A stretch of DNA of 36,831 nt, taken from the NCBI GenBank assembly GCA_000701945.1, contig JNKE01000001.1, forward strand, positions 1 to 36,831. The letters are read 5' to 3'. The notes below the pieces were generated by a model that saw nothing but the letters and a program-made list of their open reading frames with translations, did not search any database and had not been told where the DNA came from. Each line of letters begins with the position of its first letter. Positions within the stretch are counted from its first letter, which is position 1. This stretch comes from Anaerotruncus sp. MC2020 (lineage in GTDB: Bacteria > Bacillota > Clostridia > Oscillospirales > Ruminococcaceae). Both the position numbers and the translations under genes were made by a program. Shown piece by piece: positions 17,225 to 24,008 of the stretch.

Positions 17225-17520
17225 CTATGAAGTGTTGACAATTATGCAACTCTACAAAGTAAAGTGAAAGTTTCGTGAAAAGGGTGGCAAAATGAACTCT
17301 CCCCTTCCCCTATAAGTAGAGGGCAAAGTAATCAGACATATTTCGCAAACTTGTGCAAATGTACAAAGTTTATGAAAACAGGGCTACAAAACGCCTCTCC
17401 CAGTTCTCTATAAGTAGAGGGCAAAGTAATCAGACATATTTCGCAAACTTGTGCAAATGTACAAAGTTTATGAAAACAGGGCTACAAAACGCCTCTCCCA
17501 GTTCTCTATAAGTAGAGGGG
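17225..17520 (+). repeat. Hairpin-module array, block 1 (three modules at 98-bp period)
   Basis: Three tandem modules with hairpin cores at 17295-17324, 17393-17422 and 17491-17520, exactly 98 bp apart. Each has an AT-rich part with TACAAAGTTTATGAAAA, then CTACAAAACGCC, then the core, in which GCCTCT can pair with AGAGGGC around a loop containing CCCAGTTCTCTATAAG. Modules 2 and 3 are practically identical over the full 98 bp, so the duplication is recent; module 1 is diverged at its 5' side. No ORF covers them. The plus orientation is chosen because the downstream structured element and ATPase gene lie that way. Confidence 0.8.
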
Positions 17521-17522
17521 CA

Positions 17523-17862
17523 AAGAATCTTGATAATTGAATATCCTGCGCAGGAGTGATACACAGCAGTTAAGTGCGCCGCGATAGTTCAGCATCGTGT
17601 CCGAGCCATGTGGGCTACCGAGCCGTAAAATAACGGTTCGCATACGGTAGCCTGCGAAATCGGCTGAAGGGGCAACCTTCGAGGGACTTAGCGCATCGAG
17701 CTGTGAACTACTCCGTTCACGTCACGCAAGGCGGAACGGAAGGAACGGTACTGCGCAAGGGCTCATGCAAAAAGATTGCTAACTTGCTACCAAGCAGGTC
17801 TAAGTGCTGATATATCTGCACTTTCGCAGATAGCAAAGTTGGTAGCTGTTAGTTTGACGATA
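17523..17862 (+). ncRNA. Structured RNA-like element, copy A (about 340 bases)
   Basis: Non-coding, GC-richer than its flanks, and repeated at 18362-18612. Many complementary arms are visible: GGCTACCG with CGGTAGCC enclosing GAGCCGT/ACGGTTC, TAGTTCAGC with GCTGTGAACTA, GAAGG/CCTTC, TCCGTTC/GAACGGA, GCTACC with GGTAGC flanked by CTAAC/GTTAG, and a TATCTGC/GCAGATA hairpin. The 5' CCTGCGCAG can pair with CTGCGCAAGG downstream, which would close the fold. This nested layout fits a large structured RNA; no group II intron, RNase P, tmRNA or other known class was recognised. Transcription and strand are inferred. Confidence 0.5.
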
Positions 17863-17879
17863 CATAGAACATAAAAATG

Positions 17880-18360
17880 ACTGCTGTTTGTGCAGTTATA
17901 CAAAGTTTCAAAAATGTGGCCAAAAATCCCCTCTCTCAGCGGCTACTATATGAAGGGCACAAATGCAGTGGCAATATTTCAGTATAGAATTATGCAACCA
18001 TACAAACTTTGAAAAAAGTGGTTCAAAAACGCCTTTCCCAACGGCTACTATATGAAGGCACAAAAGTATAGTTGAAAAATTACCTTAGATTTGTGTGATC
18101 ATACAAACTTTGAAAATAGTCGGACAAAACAGCCCTTCCCAACGGCTACTATATGAGGCGATAAAAATGGGAACATTGATAAGCCGACAATTATGCTCCT
18201 CTACAAAATAATTTGAAATTATTATGAAAAGGGTAGCAAAACGGACTCTCCCAGTTCTCTATAATTAGAGGGTAAAATAATCAGGCGCTTGTGCAGTCAT
18301 ACAAAATTCTCAAAAAAGACTGTGCAAAACGCCCTTCTCAGTTCTCTATAAGTAGAGGGC
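17880..18360 (+). repeat. Hairpin-module array, block 2 (five diverged modules)
   Basis: Five modules with cores at about 17928-17958, 18031-18059, 18132-18159, 18245-18273 and 18331-18360 (spacings 103, 101, 113, 86). The first three have the loop AACGGCTACTATATG or a close variant; the last two have the block 1 loop CAGTTCTCTATAA. The enclosing stems change on both sides: GCCTT/AAGGC, GCC/GGC, ACTCT/AGAGGGT, GCCCTT/AGAGGGC. Each core is preceded by an ATACAAA-type stretch and CAAAA. No protein is encoded here. Confidence 0.75.
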
Positions 18361-18361
18361 A

Positions 18362-18612
18362 TAGAATCTTGAAAATTTAATATCCTGCGCAGGAGTGATA
18401 ACACAGCAGTTAAGTGCGCCGCAATGGCTTGGAGGGGCTTAGCGCATCGAGTTGTGAAATACTTCTCTCTCGTCACGCAAGACGGAATGAAAGGAACGGT
18501 ACTGCGCAAGGGTCCACACAAAACAATTGCTAACTTGCTAACGGGCAGGTCTTAGCGCCGATATATCTTTACTTCTGCCGATAGTAAAATCGGTAGTTGT
18601 TAGTTCAGCGAT
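18362..18612 (+). ncRNA. Structured RNA-like element, copy B (shorter)
   Basis: A diverged copy of the element at 17523. It shares the start ATATCCTGCGCAGGAGTGAT, the TTAAGTGCGCCGC segment, CTTAGCGCATCGAG, CGTCACGCAAG, AAGGAACGGTACTGCGCAAG and the final CTAAC/GTTAG stem. Compared with copy A about 90 bases are missing, removing the arm GGCTACCG/CGGTAGCC, while the basal parts are kept. It follows the second module block just as copy A follows the first. Function unknown. Confidence 0.5.
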
Positions 18613-18652
18613 AGTAAATTGCTAACGTCGGAAAAGCTCTGTATCAGGTGCT

Positions 18653-18683
18653 TTGACAGTGTTTGGTAGTTTGTTAGTAAAAT
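18653..18683 (+). promoter_or_regulatory. Candidate promoter of the DUF927 ATPase gene
   Basis: TTGACA, 19-base spacer, TAAAAT. The spacer is longer than ideal. It lies about 140 bases before the ATPase start codon. Confidence 0.35.
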
Positions 18684-18703
18684 CAGAGTGGCAGGTCGGC
18701 GTG

Positions 18704-18724
18704 TCGCGCGTTTGTGCGCGATTT
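18704..18724 (+). promoter_or_regulatory. GC-rich hairpin in the leader of the ATPase gene
   Basis: TCGCGC, a 6-base loop, GCGCGA, then TTT. The T tract is short, so it may be a weak terminator or attenuator rather than a full stop. It lies between the candidate promoter and the ATPase start. Confidence 0.3.
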
Positions 18725-18819
18725 GTGCCGCCCTGCGAAGGAAGGAGGGATAACTACACCACACGAGCTCTCGGAGCGAATCTGAGGGCAAATAAAGCGA
18801 GTTTGAAAGAAAGGATGAT

Positions 18820-20595
18820 ATGATGACCGAAAACTACGACAACAACATTTACAACGAGCCGTACTGTGTCAAAGATGGCTGCCTTTACGAAACGGTCGAG
18901 CGGAAGGGAAAGGTCGCAATGGTCAGGCTCTGCGATTACGTTCCTGTACTGAAATCGGAGATAACCTTCGACGACGGAGCGGAACAGCGCAAAGCATTCG
19001 AGGTCGGAGCAGTACATTCCAACGGAACAACAATGCCGACGGTAACTGTCACCGCAGACGAGATGAGCAGCATGAAATGGCTCATCGAGAAGTGGGGTTC
19101 GCTTGGTTCGTATTCGCCTGCGAACAACACGCTCGGCAAGATACGTCATGCAATTATGAGCACCAAGGCGGATGTCGAGTTCAGGACTGTGTACAGTCAG
19201 ACCGGCTGGCGAAAGATCGGTGAGCAGTATGAGTTCCTGATGCCGTCTGCTGATAGTCAGTTCACAGTGGAGCTTCAAGGCAAGCTGAACGCTTATCACT
19301 GGAGCAGAAGTGCGAGTGTGGACAAGCTGTTCTATCTTACAGCAATGCTTGAAAACGGTTTACTTCCGCAGAGAGTAGTGCTGCCATTGCTTGCAGTAAC
19401 ATTCCTGTCTCCGCTGGAGCACTTCCTGAAAGCGGCGAGCTGTGAACCGAAGTTCATAACTGCACTGGTCGGTAAAACAGGTACGCGCAAGTCAACTACC
19501 GCAGCGCTGATGTGTTCGTTCTTCGGAAGCTTCACTGCAAGTACGCTCCCGATGTCGTTTCACGATACAGCGAACAGTATTCTCAGCAATATCTATTCGC
19601 TGAAGGACGTGCTGACTTGCGTCGATGACCTGCATCCGAGTGGTGTATACGGTGACTCTGAAATGAAAAGCACAGCGCAGAACCTCTCGCGCTTCTACGG
19701 CGACCGCATTGGTCGTGCGCGCCTCAACAGCAAGATAGAATTGCAGCCGTCACGTCCGCCGACGGGTATGTGTCTTGTCACTGCGGAGTACGTTCCGGAA
19801 ATATCGCAGAGCGGTCTTGCACGATACTTCGTCGTCGAGATGAAAGCCGATGACATAGACCTCGCGCTGATGACTGAGTATCAGCAGCTCGCGGCAGACG
19901 GAGTGCTTGCGTCGATAATGCACAGCTACGTTGACTGGCTGCGCGAAACATATCTCTGCGATGAAAATACTTTCGTGCAAGGTTTATCGGATACATTCAA
20001 AAAATACCGCACCGAAGTAACAGAGGAGCTGTCTGCAAGGTGTGAAAACTTCCACACAAGAGTTCCTGATACTCTCGCACATTTGATGATAGGTTTCGAC
20101 TTTCTGCTTGCGTTCCTGAATGCAAAAGAAGAAATAGGTGTGCAGGACATGGCGAATTATAAAAGCGCATTCAAAAACATAATCGTCACAAGTTCCGTCA
20201 GAAACAATTCCATTGTCGAGAATGAAAACTACTCCTATCAGTTCTGCGACAAGCTGAAAAGTCTGCTCGACAGCGGCAGGTGCAGTGTCAATTTCATCGG
20301 AAACGATTGCGATATGAACCGCAAGGGCTTCATCGGCTTCGACGACGACAACTTCTACTACCTCATCATGAATGCGGCATTCTCGGAGGTTGTGAAGCTG
20401 TCGAAGGAAATGGGAGAAAGTTTTTCCATTGGCAAAAACAGTCTGATACAACAGCTGGTCGATGACGGTATAATGGTCGTGAAAGGTAAGCGCAACACGA
20501 CCACGGTCCGCGTCACCGATGACCGTCAGATGAGCGTGGCGGTGCTGGATAAGTCGAAGATGTTCCCTGATATGGAAGAAGCCAAAAACAGCTGA
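18820..20595 (+). CDS. DUF927-type P-loop ATPase of a mobile element
   Basis: 591 residues. A Walker A-like loop, VGKTGTRKSTTAALM, is near residue 217 and a Walker B-like VLTCVDDLHPSG near residue 264, as in the DUF927 family found next to primase/helicase functions on prophages and integrative elements. After it comes a RFYGDRIGRARL segment that could carry an arginine finger, and a C-terminal part that resembles winged-helix DNA binding. AAAGGATG precedes two neighbouring ATGs at 18820 and 18823; either may be used. It probably acts in element replication or DNA transfer. It follows the structured elements directly and precedes the recombinase. An exact role is not established. Confidence 0.75.
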   Translation: MMTENYDNNIYNEPYCVKDGCLYETVERKGKVAMVRLCDYVPVLKSEITFDDGAEQRKAFEVGAVHSNGTTMPTVTVTADEMSSMKWLIEKWGSLGSYSPANNTLGKIRHAIMSTKADVEFRTVYSQTGWRKIGEQYEFLMPSADSQFTVELQGKLNAYHWSRSASVDKLFYLTAMLENGLLPQRVVLPLLAVTFLSPLEHFLKAASCEPKFITALVGKTGTRKSTTAALMCSFFGSFTASTLPMSFHDTANSILSNIYSLKDVLTCVDDLHPSGVYGDSEMKSTAQNLSRFYGDRIGRARLNSKIELQPSRPPTGMCLVTAEYVPEISQSGLARYFVVEMKADDIDLALMTEYQQLAADGVLASIMHSYVDWLRETYLCDENTFVQGLSDTFKKYRTEVTEELSARCENFHTRVPDTLAHLMIGFDFLLAFLNAKEEIGVQDMANYKSAFKNIIVTSSVRNNSIVENENYSYQFCDKLKSLLDSGRCSVNFIGNDCDMNRKGFIGFDDDNFYYLIMNAAFSEVVKLSKEMGESFSIGKNSLIQQLVDDGIMVVKGKRNTTTVRVTDDRQMSVAVLDKSKMFPDMEEAKNS

Positions 20596-20924
20596 AATCG
20601 CTGAGATTTTTGGGTTGCAGGATAAAGGCTGGCGTCAAAGCGCCGCCGTTCCACATCGGACGGGCAAAGCCCGCCGATATTCCGCGGTTTGTGAGAATAC
20701 ACCAATGGAGTCAAAAACAAAACAGGAGGAAAAATCTGATGTCAAAAAATGCAAAAAGCAGGAAGAGCTCCGATGTTTAGGCTAAAAACGATGGCGTCAA
20801 CACTGGAAAAAATGTCAGAAGGGAGTGATAATAATTACTGAAAACAACTTCTGGAAGTCATGAGAGCTGCAGTCCAAAAACAGGACTGCACTCGCACTAA
20901 TAACATCGTAAAGGAGGGACGAAA
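20596..20924 (+). other. Region between ATPase and recombinase genes with vestigial small ORFs
   Basis: No ORF above 30 codons has a convincing start. A GC-rich hairpin (CGGGC, AAA, GCCCG) lies near 20662-20674. A strong AGGAGG at 20724-20729 is followed by a 13-codon frame (20739-20780) ending in TAG, after which the same frame stays open for 16 more codons. AAGGGAGTGATAATA near 20820 looks like another ribosome binding site without a normal ATG. This looks like decayed or very small genes of the element. Confidence 0.4.
20739..20780 (+). CDS. Possible 13-residue leader peptide
   Basis: ATG with AGGAGG at ideal distance, encoding a short basic peptide, MSKNAKSRKSSDV. It is too short to judge by composition. 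The frame reopens past the TAG, so it may instead be the beginning of a broken gene. Confidence 0.25.
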   Translation: MSKNAKSRKSSDV

Positions 20925-21086
20925 ATGCTTCATACGCTTCAAAAAATATTGCCTGTCCATATCATTCAGACAAGCAATGCTCCAATAGAATATAGCGGAG
21001 GCGATGTCTATTTTGGAAATAATCAGAAGCGGTCACCGCTCGGAGATATCGAACGTGATGACCGAACAAGGCGTAGTGACAATTGA
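20925..21086 (+). CDS. Small hypothetical protein with strong ribosome binding site
   Basis: 53 codons from an ATG with AAAGGAGGGACGAAA immediately upstream, the best translation signal in this part of the element. The product starts MLHTLQKILPVHIIQT and ends in a charged tail. It overlaps the next small ORF by 83 bases in another frame. A one-base indel would join the two into a single protein of about 88 residues, so this may be a frameshifted gene. No family recognised. Confidence 0.4.
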   Translation: MLHTLQKILPVHIIQTSNAPIEYSGGDVYFGNNQKRSPLGDIERDDRTRRSDN

Positions 21087-21192
21087 AAACCTCACACCCG
21101 ACGAGACAAATAACGAAGTCTTAAAAGCAGCCGAAAACGAGTTATACAATATCTTTTCCAAGTACAAAAAAGAGCTGGACAAAAACCGGTAA
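21004..21192 (+). CDS. Small hypothetical protein just upstream of the recombinase
   Basis: 62 codons. The second half, TIENLTPDETNNEVLKA followed by ENELYNIFSKYKKELDKN, looks like a real soluble helical protein. GGAGG lies only two bases before the ATG, which is too close, so translation may depend on the overlapping upstream ORF. It stops 13 bases before the recombinase. Small proteins in this place are sometimes recombination directionality factors, but nothing in the sequence proves this. Confidence 0.5.
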   Translation: MSILEIIRSGHRSEISNVMTEQGVVTIENLTPDETNNEVLKAAENELYNIFSKYKKELDKNR

Positions 21193-21205
21193 AGGTGGTA
21201 TACTG

Positions 21206-22750
21206 TTGGCAGCGGAGATTTTTCCGCAGCCGGCAGCTCTGAAAGGAGCTGATATTATAATAGCGATATATGCAAGGCAGTCTGTTGACCGTGCAGACAG
21301 TATATCTATCGAGCAGCAGATAGAGCTCTGCCAATACGAAACAAGAGGCGAACCGTTCAAGGAATACACCGATAAGGGCTACAGCGGAAAGGACACGAAC
21401 CGACCGCAGTTCACACAGATGATGAGCGACATAAGAGACGGATTTATCCACGCGGTAGTTGTCTACAAGCTCGACCGCATAAGCCGTTCGATACTCGACT
21501 TCTCGAATATGATGGAGGTCTTCAGCAGGTACAATGTGCAGTTCATTTCGGCGACGGAAAAATTCGATACCTCCTCGCCTATGGGCAACGCCATGCTGAA
21601 CATCTGCATAGTTTTTGCTCAGCTTGAACGCGAGACGATACAGAAACGAGTCGCCGACGCCTACTATTCGCGGAGCCAGAAAAGCTTTTTCATGGGAGGT
21701 CCTATCCCCTACGGATTCAGAAAAGTCCCGACCGTCATCGACGGCATACATACCTCGATGTATGAGCCTGTCCCCGACGAAGCCGAAGTCGTAAAGCTGA
21801 TTTTCGGTATGTACTCTCAGCCGAACACCTCCTACGGCGACATAATAAACCGCCTTAATGAGCTTGGCATAAAAAAGCGCGGCGGAAACTGGGCACGTCA
21901 GCGGATAAGGGAAATTCTCGTCAATCCGATATACGTCAGAGCTGACCTCGATGTCTACAACTTCTTCGCCGACAACGGCGCGGAGATAGCAAATCCTCCT
22001 GCCGACTTCATCGGCGAGAACGGCTGTTACAGCTACAAGAGCAAGAACGAAAAGAAGAAAAACTCCACGACTGTCGAGGGCAATCATATAGTCCTCGCAC
22101 CGCACAAGGGCATAGTTGAATCCGCATTATGGCTGAAATGCCGCATGAAGTGTATGTCCAAGAAGCAGATGATACCCTCGCAGAAGGCGAAGAACTCATG
22201 GCTCAGCGGAAAGATAAAATGCGGCGAGTGCGGATACGCGCTCCTGTCGAAAAGCTTCAGCGGACGTCCTCACCGCTATCTGCTCTGCTCAAACAGGCTG
22301 AATTCCAAAGCCTGCGTCGGCGCGGGAACGCTCTACACCGAGGAAATCGAGCAGCTCGTTTACAGCGAGATGCAAAAGAAGCTCGCACAGTTCCGCACGC
22401 TTTCGCCTTCAAGAAGCGATATGCCGTGTACAGAGCAGAACGAGCTTGAGATTGAGCTTGCGGAGATAGACAATGAGATAAAAGCCCTGCTTGAAAAGGT
22501 ACGGAACTCGGACAACGCGCTTTTCCGCTACATAAACGAGCGCATAAACGCTCTCGACAAGCGCAAAGCCGAAATAAGCGAGCGTATCCGTGAGCTCAGT
22601 CTGAAAAAGGACATCCCCGCTGACGAGATAGACCTTCACCTAAAAATATGGGACGAGCTGAGCTTCGACGACAAGCGTCAGGTCGCAGATACACTCATCA
22701 GAGTCGTATACGCGACAGACCGGAAAATAGCCATACAATGGCGGTTTTAG
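21206..22750 (+). CDS. Large serine recombinase / site-specific integrase
   Basis: 514 residues. The catalytic domain starts IAIYARQSVDRADSISIEQQ with the nucleophile serine near residue 25 and YKLDRISRSILDF with the conserved arginines. A Recombinase domain follows (YGFRKVPTVIDG to RQRIREILVNPIY), then a zinc ribbon with CGECGY and CSNRLNSKAC, a coiled-coil near residues 405-465, and the usual end IAIQWRF. The frame starts at TTG with AAAGGTGG upstream; a second AAAGGAG at 21243 precedes only ATT/ATA codons. It should catalyse integration and excision of the element that extends to its left. The attachment sites were not identified. Confidence 0.93.
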   Translation: MAAEIFPQPAALKGADIIIAIYARQSVDRADSISIEQQIELCQYETRGEPFKEYTDKGYSGKDTNRPQFTQMMSDIRDGFIHAVVVYKLDRISRSILDFSNMMEVFSRYNVQFISATEKFDTSSPMGNAMLNICIVFAQLERETIQKRVADAYYSRSQKSFFMGGPIPYGFRKVPTVIDGIHTSMYEPVPDEAEVVKLIFGMYSQPNTSYGDIINRLNELGIKKRGGNWARQRIREILVNPIYVRADLDVYNFFADNGAEIANPPADFIGENGCYSYKSKNEKKKNSTTVEGNHIVLAPHKGIVESALWLKCRMKCMSKKQMIPSQKAKNSWLSGKIKCGECGYALLSKSFSGRPHRYLLCSNRLNSKACVGAGTLYTEEIEQLVYSEMQKKLAQFRTLSPSRSDMPCTEQNELEIELAEIDNEIKALLEKVRNSDNALFRYINERINALDKRKAEISERIRELSLKKDIPADEIDLHLKIWDELSFDDKRQVADTLIRVVYATDRKIAIQWRF

Positions 22751-22858
22751 CTTCCGCTTGAACGCCGAGGCGAAGCTCTCCGCATAACGCAGGATAAGCT
22801 GAACTCGAAGAATTTCTACGCGTGCAATCCGTCGTTCGACAAGAACTGCGGCAAATAA
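22751..22858 (+). pseudogene. In-frame 35-codon tail after the recombinase stop, possible target-gene remnant
   Basis: After the recombinase TAG the same frame is open to TAA at 22856 and ends in LNSKNFYACNPSFDKNCGK, which looks like a genuine C-terminus with two cysteines. A strong terminator follows five bases later. It could be the 3' end of a gene cut by integration, or a degraded C-terminal extension. Family not recognised. Confidence 0.35.
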
Positions 22859-22862
22859 GCGC

Positions 22863-22898
22863 AAGTCCGCGCGGGGGCAGCCCTTCGCGGACTTTTTT
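22863..22898 (+). terminator. Rho-independent terminator after the recombinase
   Basis: Perfect stem AGTCCGCG / CGCGGACT followed by TTTTT. It closes the element side and insulates the next gene. Confidence 0.85.
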
Positions 22899-22899
22899 A

Positions 22900-22928
22900 T
22901 TGACAATGCACCCGAATGGCTATATAAT
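22900..22928 (+). promoter_or_regulatory. Promoter of the U32-like gene
   Basis: TTGACA, 17 bases, TATAAT: a perfect SigA-type promoter. The transcript would start about 25 bases before the ATG at 22960. Confidence 0.85.
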
Positions 22929-22959
22929 AGAATTATCAATTCAACACAGGAGAACTGCA

Positions 22960-23898
22960 ATGAAAGCAAGATTTCATCTTCCCGATTTTTCGGGCAGCTT
23001 CAAGCTCAACCTGCTCTTTGCGGACATGGTGAAGCAGCACCTCGAATACTTCCGCGAGGGCGTGGAGATAGCCTCGGTATACGGCGTATTCCCGCCGTGT
23101 CTATGGAACGGCGGCAGGTCGCAGGGAGGCAATGCCGACAAGAGCTACATAAAGCTCGTGATAAAGGAGTTCAACGACCGCGGGATACCTCTGCGCTTCA
23201 CGTTCACGAACCTGATGCTCGAGAAGAAGCACCTCAGCGACGAGCGCTGCAATATGATGCTTGCTCTCGCGAACAACGGCATGAACGAGGTCATCGTTGC
23301 GTCTCAGCTGCTCGAGGACTACATACGCAGGAACTATCCTAAATACAAGCTGACGAGCTCGACCTGCAAGCGCCTCGACTCCGAGGAAGCGCTCGTCACG
23401 GAGCTCGGCAAGGACTACCACGTAGTTGTCGCGGACTACGACCTCAACAACAAGTTCGACATACTGGAGCGCCTCCCGCGCAAGCAGGACGTGGAGCTTC
23501 TTGTCAATGCGTGCTGTCAGCCCGGATGTCCCACGCGAATGCAGCACTACAGAGACATCGGACAGGCTCAGATAGACTTCTGCGCGCACATCAAGCGCTT
23601 CCCTAACGCGCCGTTCGACATAGCGAAGAGCGACCCGCACAACTTCCGCGACTGTCCCTACTCCAAGCGCAATATATACGGCATACGCGAGCTGTCCACG
23701 CACATCTCTCCCGAGGCGATATGGGAGAAGTACCTGCCAATGGGCTTTGAGCAGTTCAAGATAGAGGGGCGCACCGCGAGCACGCTCAACAAGATAGAGA
23801 CCTACCTGTACTACATGGCGAAGCCCGAGCTTCGCGACGAAGCGCGGTACTATCTCCTCAGCATCATGGAGGAGTCGGGAGCGCTCATCTACACGTAA
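22960..23898 (+). CDS. U32-peptidase-like TIM-barrel protein
   Basis: 312 residues from the ATG at 22960, which has AGGAG and a perfect promoter upstream; an open frame extends 46 codons further but begins before the promoter. ANNGMNEVIVASQLLEDYI and QFKIEGRTAS resemble the U32 collagenase-like barrel, whose members end the barrel with FKIEGR. VNACCQPGCPTRMQHY, a later NFRDCPYS and other cysteines could bind an Fe-S cluster as in UbiU/UbiV and related proteins. The substrate is unknown; true peptidase activity is not implied. Confidence 0.65.
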   Translation: MKARFHLPDFSGSFKLNLLFADMVKQHLEYFREGVEIASVYGVFPPCLWNGGRSQGGNADKSYIKLVIKEFNDRGIPLRFTFTNLMLEKKHLSDERCNMMLALANNGMNEVIVASQLLEDYIRRNYPKYKLTSSTCKRLDSEEALVTELGKDYHVVVADYDLNNKFDILERLPRKQDVELLVNACCQPGCPTRMQHYRDIGQAQIDFCAHIKRFPNAPFDIAKSDPHNFRDCPYSKRNIYGIRELSTHISPEAIWEKYLPMGFEQFKIEGRTASTLNKIETYLYYMAKPELRDEARYYLLSIMEESGALIYT

Positions 23899-23905
23899 AA
23901 AGCGA

Positions 23906-23935
23906 GGGCTTGGCAGAAAAACTGTCAAGCCCTTT
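23906..23935. terminator. Hairpin terminator between convergent genes
   Basis: Eleven-base-pair stem GGGCTTGGCAG / CTGTCAAGCCC around AAAAA, with TTT on the plus side and a T-rich stretch about four bases beyond on the minus side. It may serve both convergent genes. Confidence 0.65.
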
Positions 23936-23952
23936 AAATGAATAGCTGTTGT

Positions 23953-23974
23953 ATCGCCATGCGGCGATTTTTTT
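23953..23974 (+). terminator. Rho-independent terminator
   Basis: ATCGCC, ATGC, GGCGAT followed by seven T in total. A second terminator for the U32-like gene. Confidence 0.75.
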
Positions 23975-24008
23975 AATATGTCCGCGAGGCGGACACCGCA
24001 ATTATCCA

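Noticed and set aside
17523..17862. Group II intron (GTGCG near 17574, GAGCCGT/ACGGTTC like the ends of domain V)
   Set aside because: There is no reverse transcriptase, the hairpin is far too short for domain V, and the matching arm is absent from the second copy.
17225..18360. CRISPR array
   Set aside because: The units are about 98 bp with most of the unit conserved, the intervals vary from 86 to 113 bp, the only near-perfect repeats have identical intervals too, and there are no cas genes.
17295..18360. TATAAG/TATAAT in each module as a promoter -10 box
   Set aside because: No -35 hexamer lies at 16-18 bases upstream, and the box sits inside the conserved loop of the hairpin; the second subfamily has TATATG instead.
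17225..18612. Retron or diversity-generating element
   Set aside because: No reverse transcriptase gene is present in the window.
21092..22105. Minus-strand ORF opposite the recombinase
   Set aside because: No family motifs, no ribosome binding site; the recombinase frame is unambiguous.
22751..22858. TAG readthrough making a longer recombinase
   Set aside because: The recombinase already ends in the usual IQWRF-type tail, and nothing else in the window suggests amber recoding; kept only as a possible remnant.
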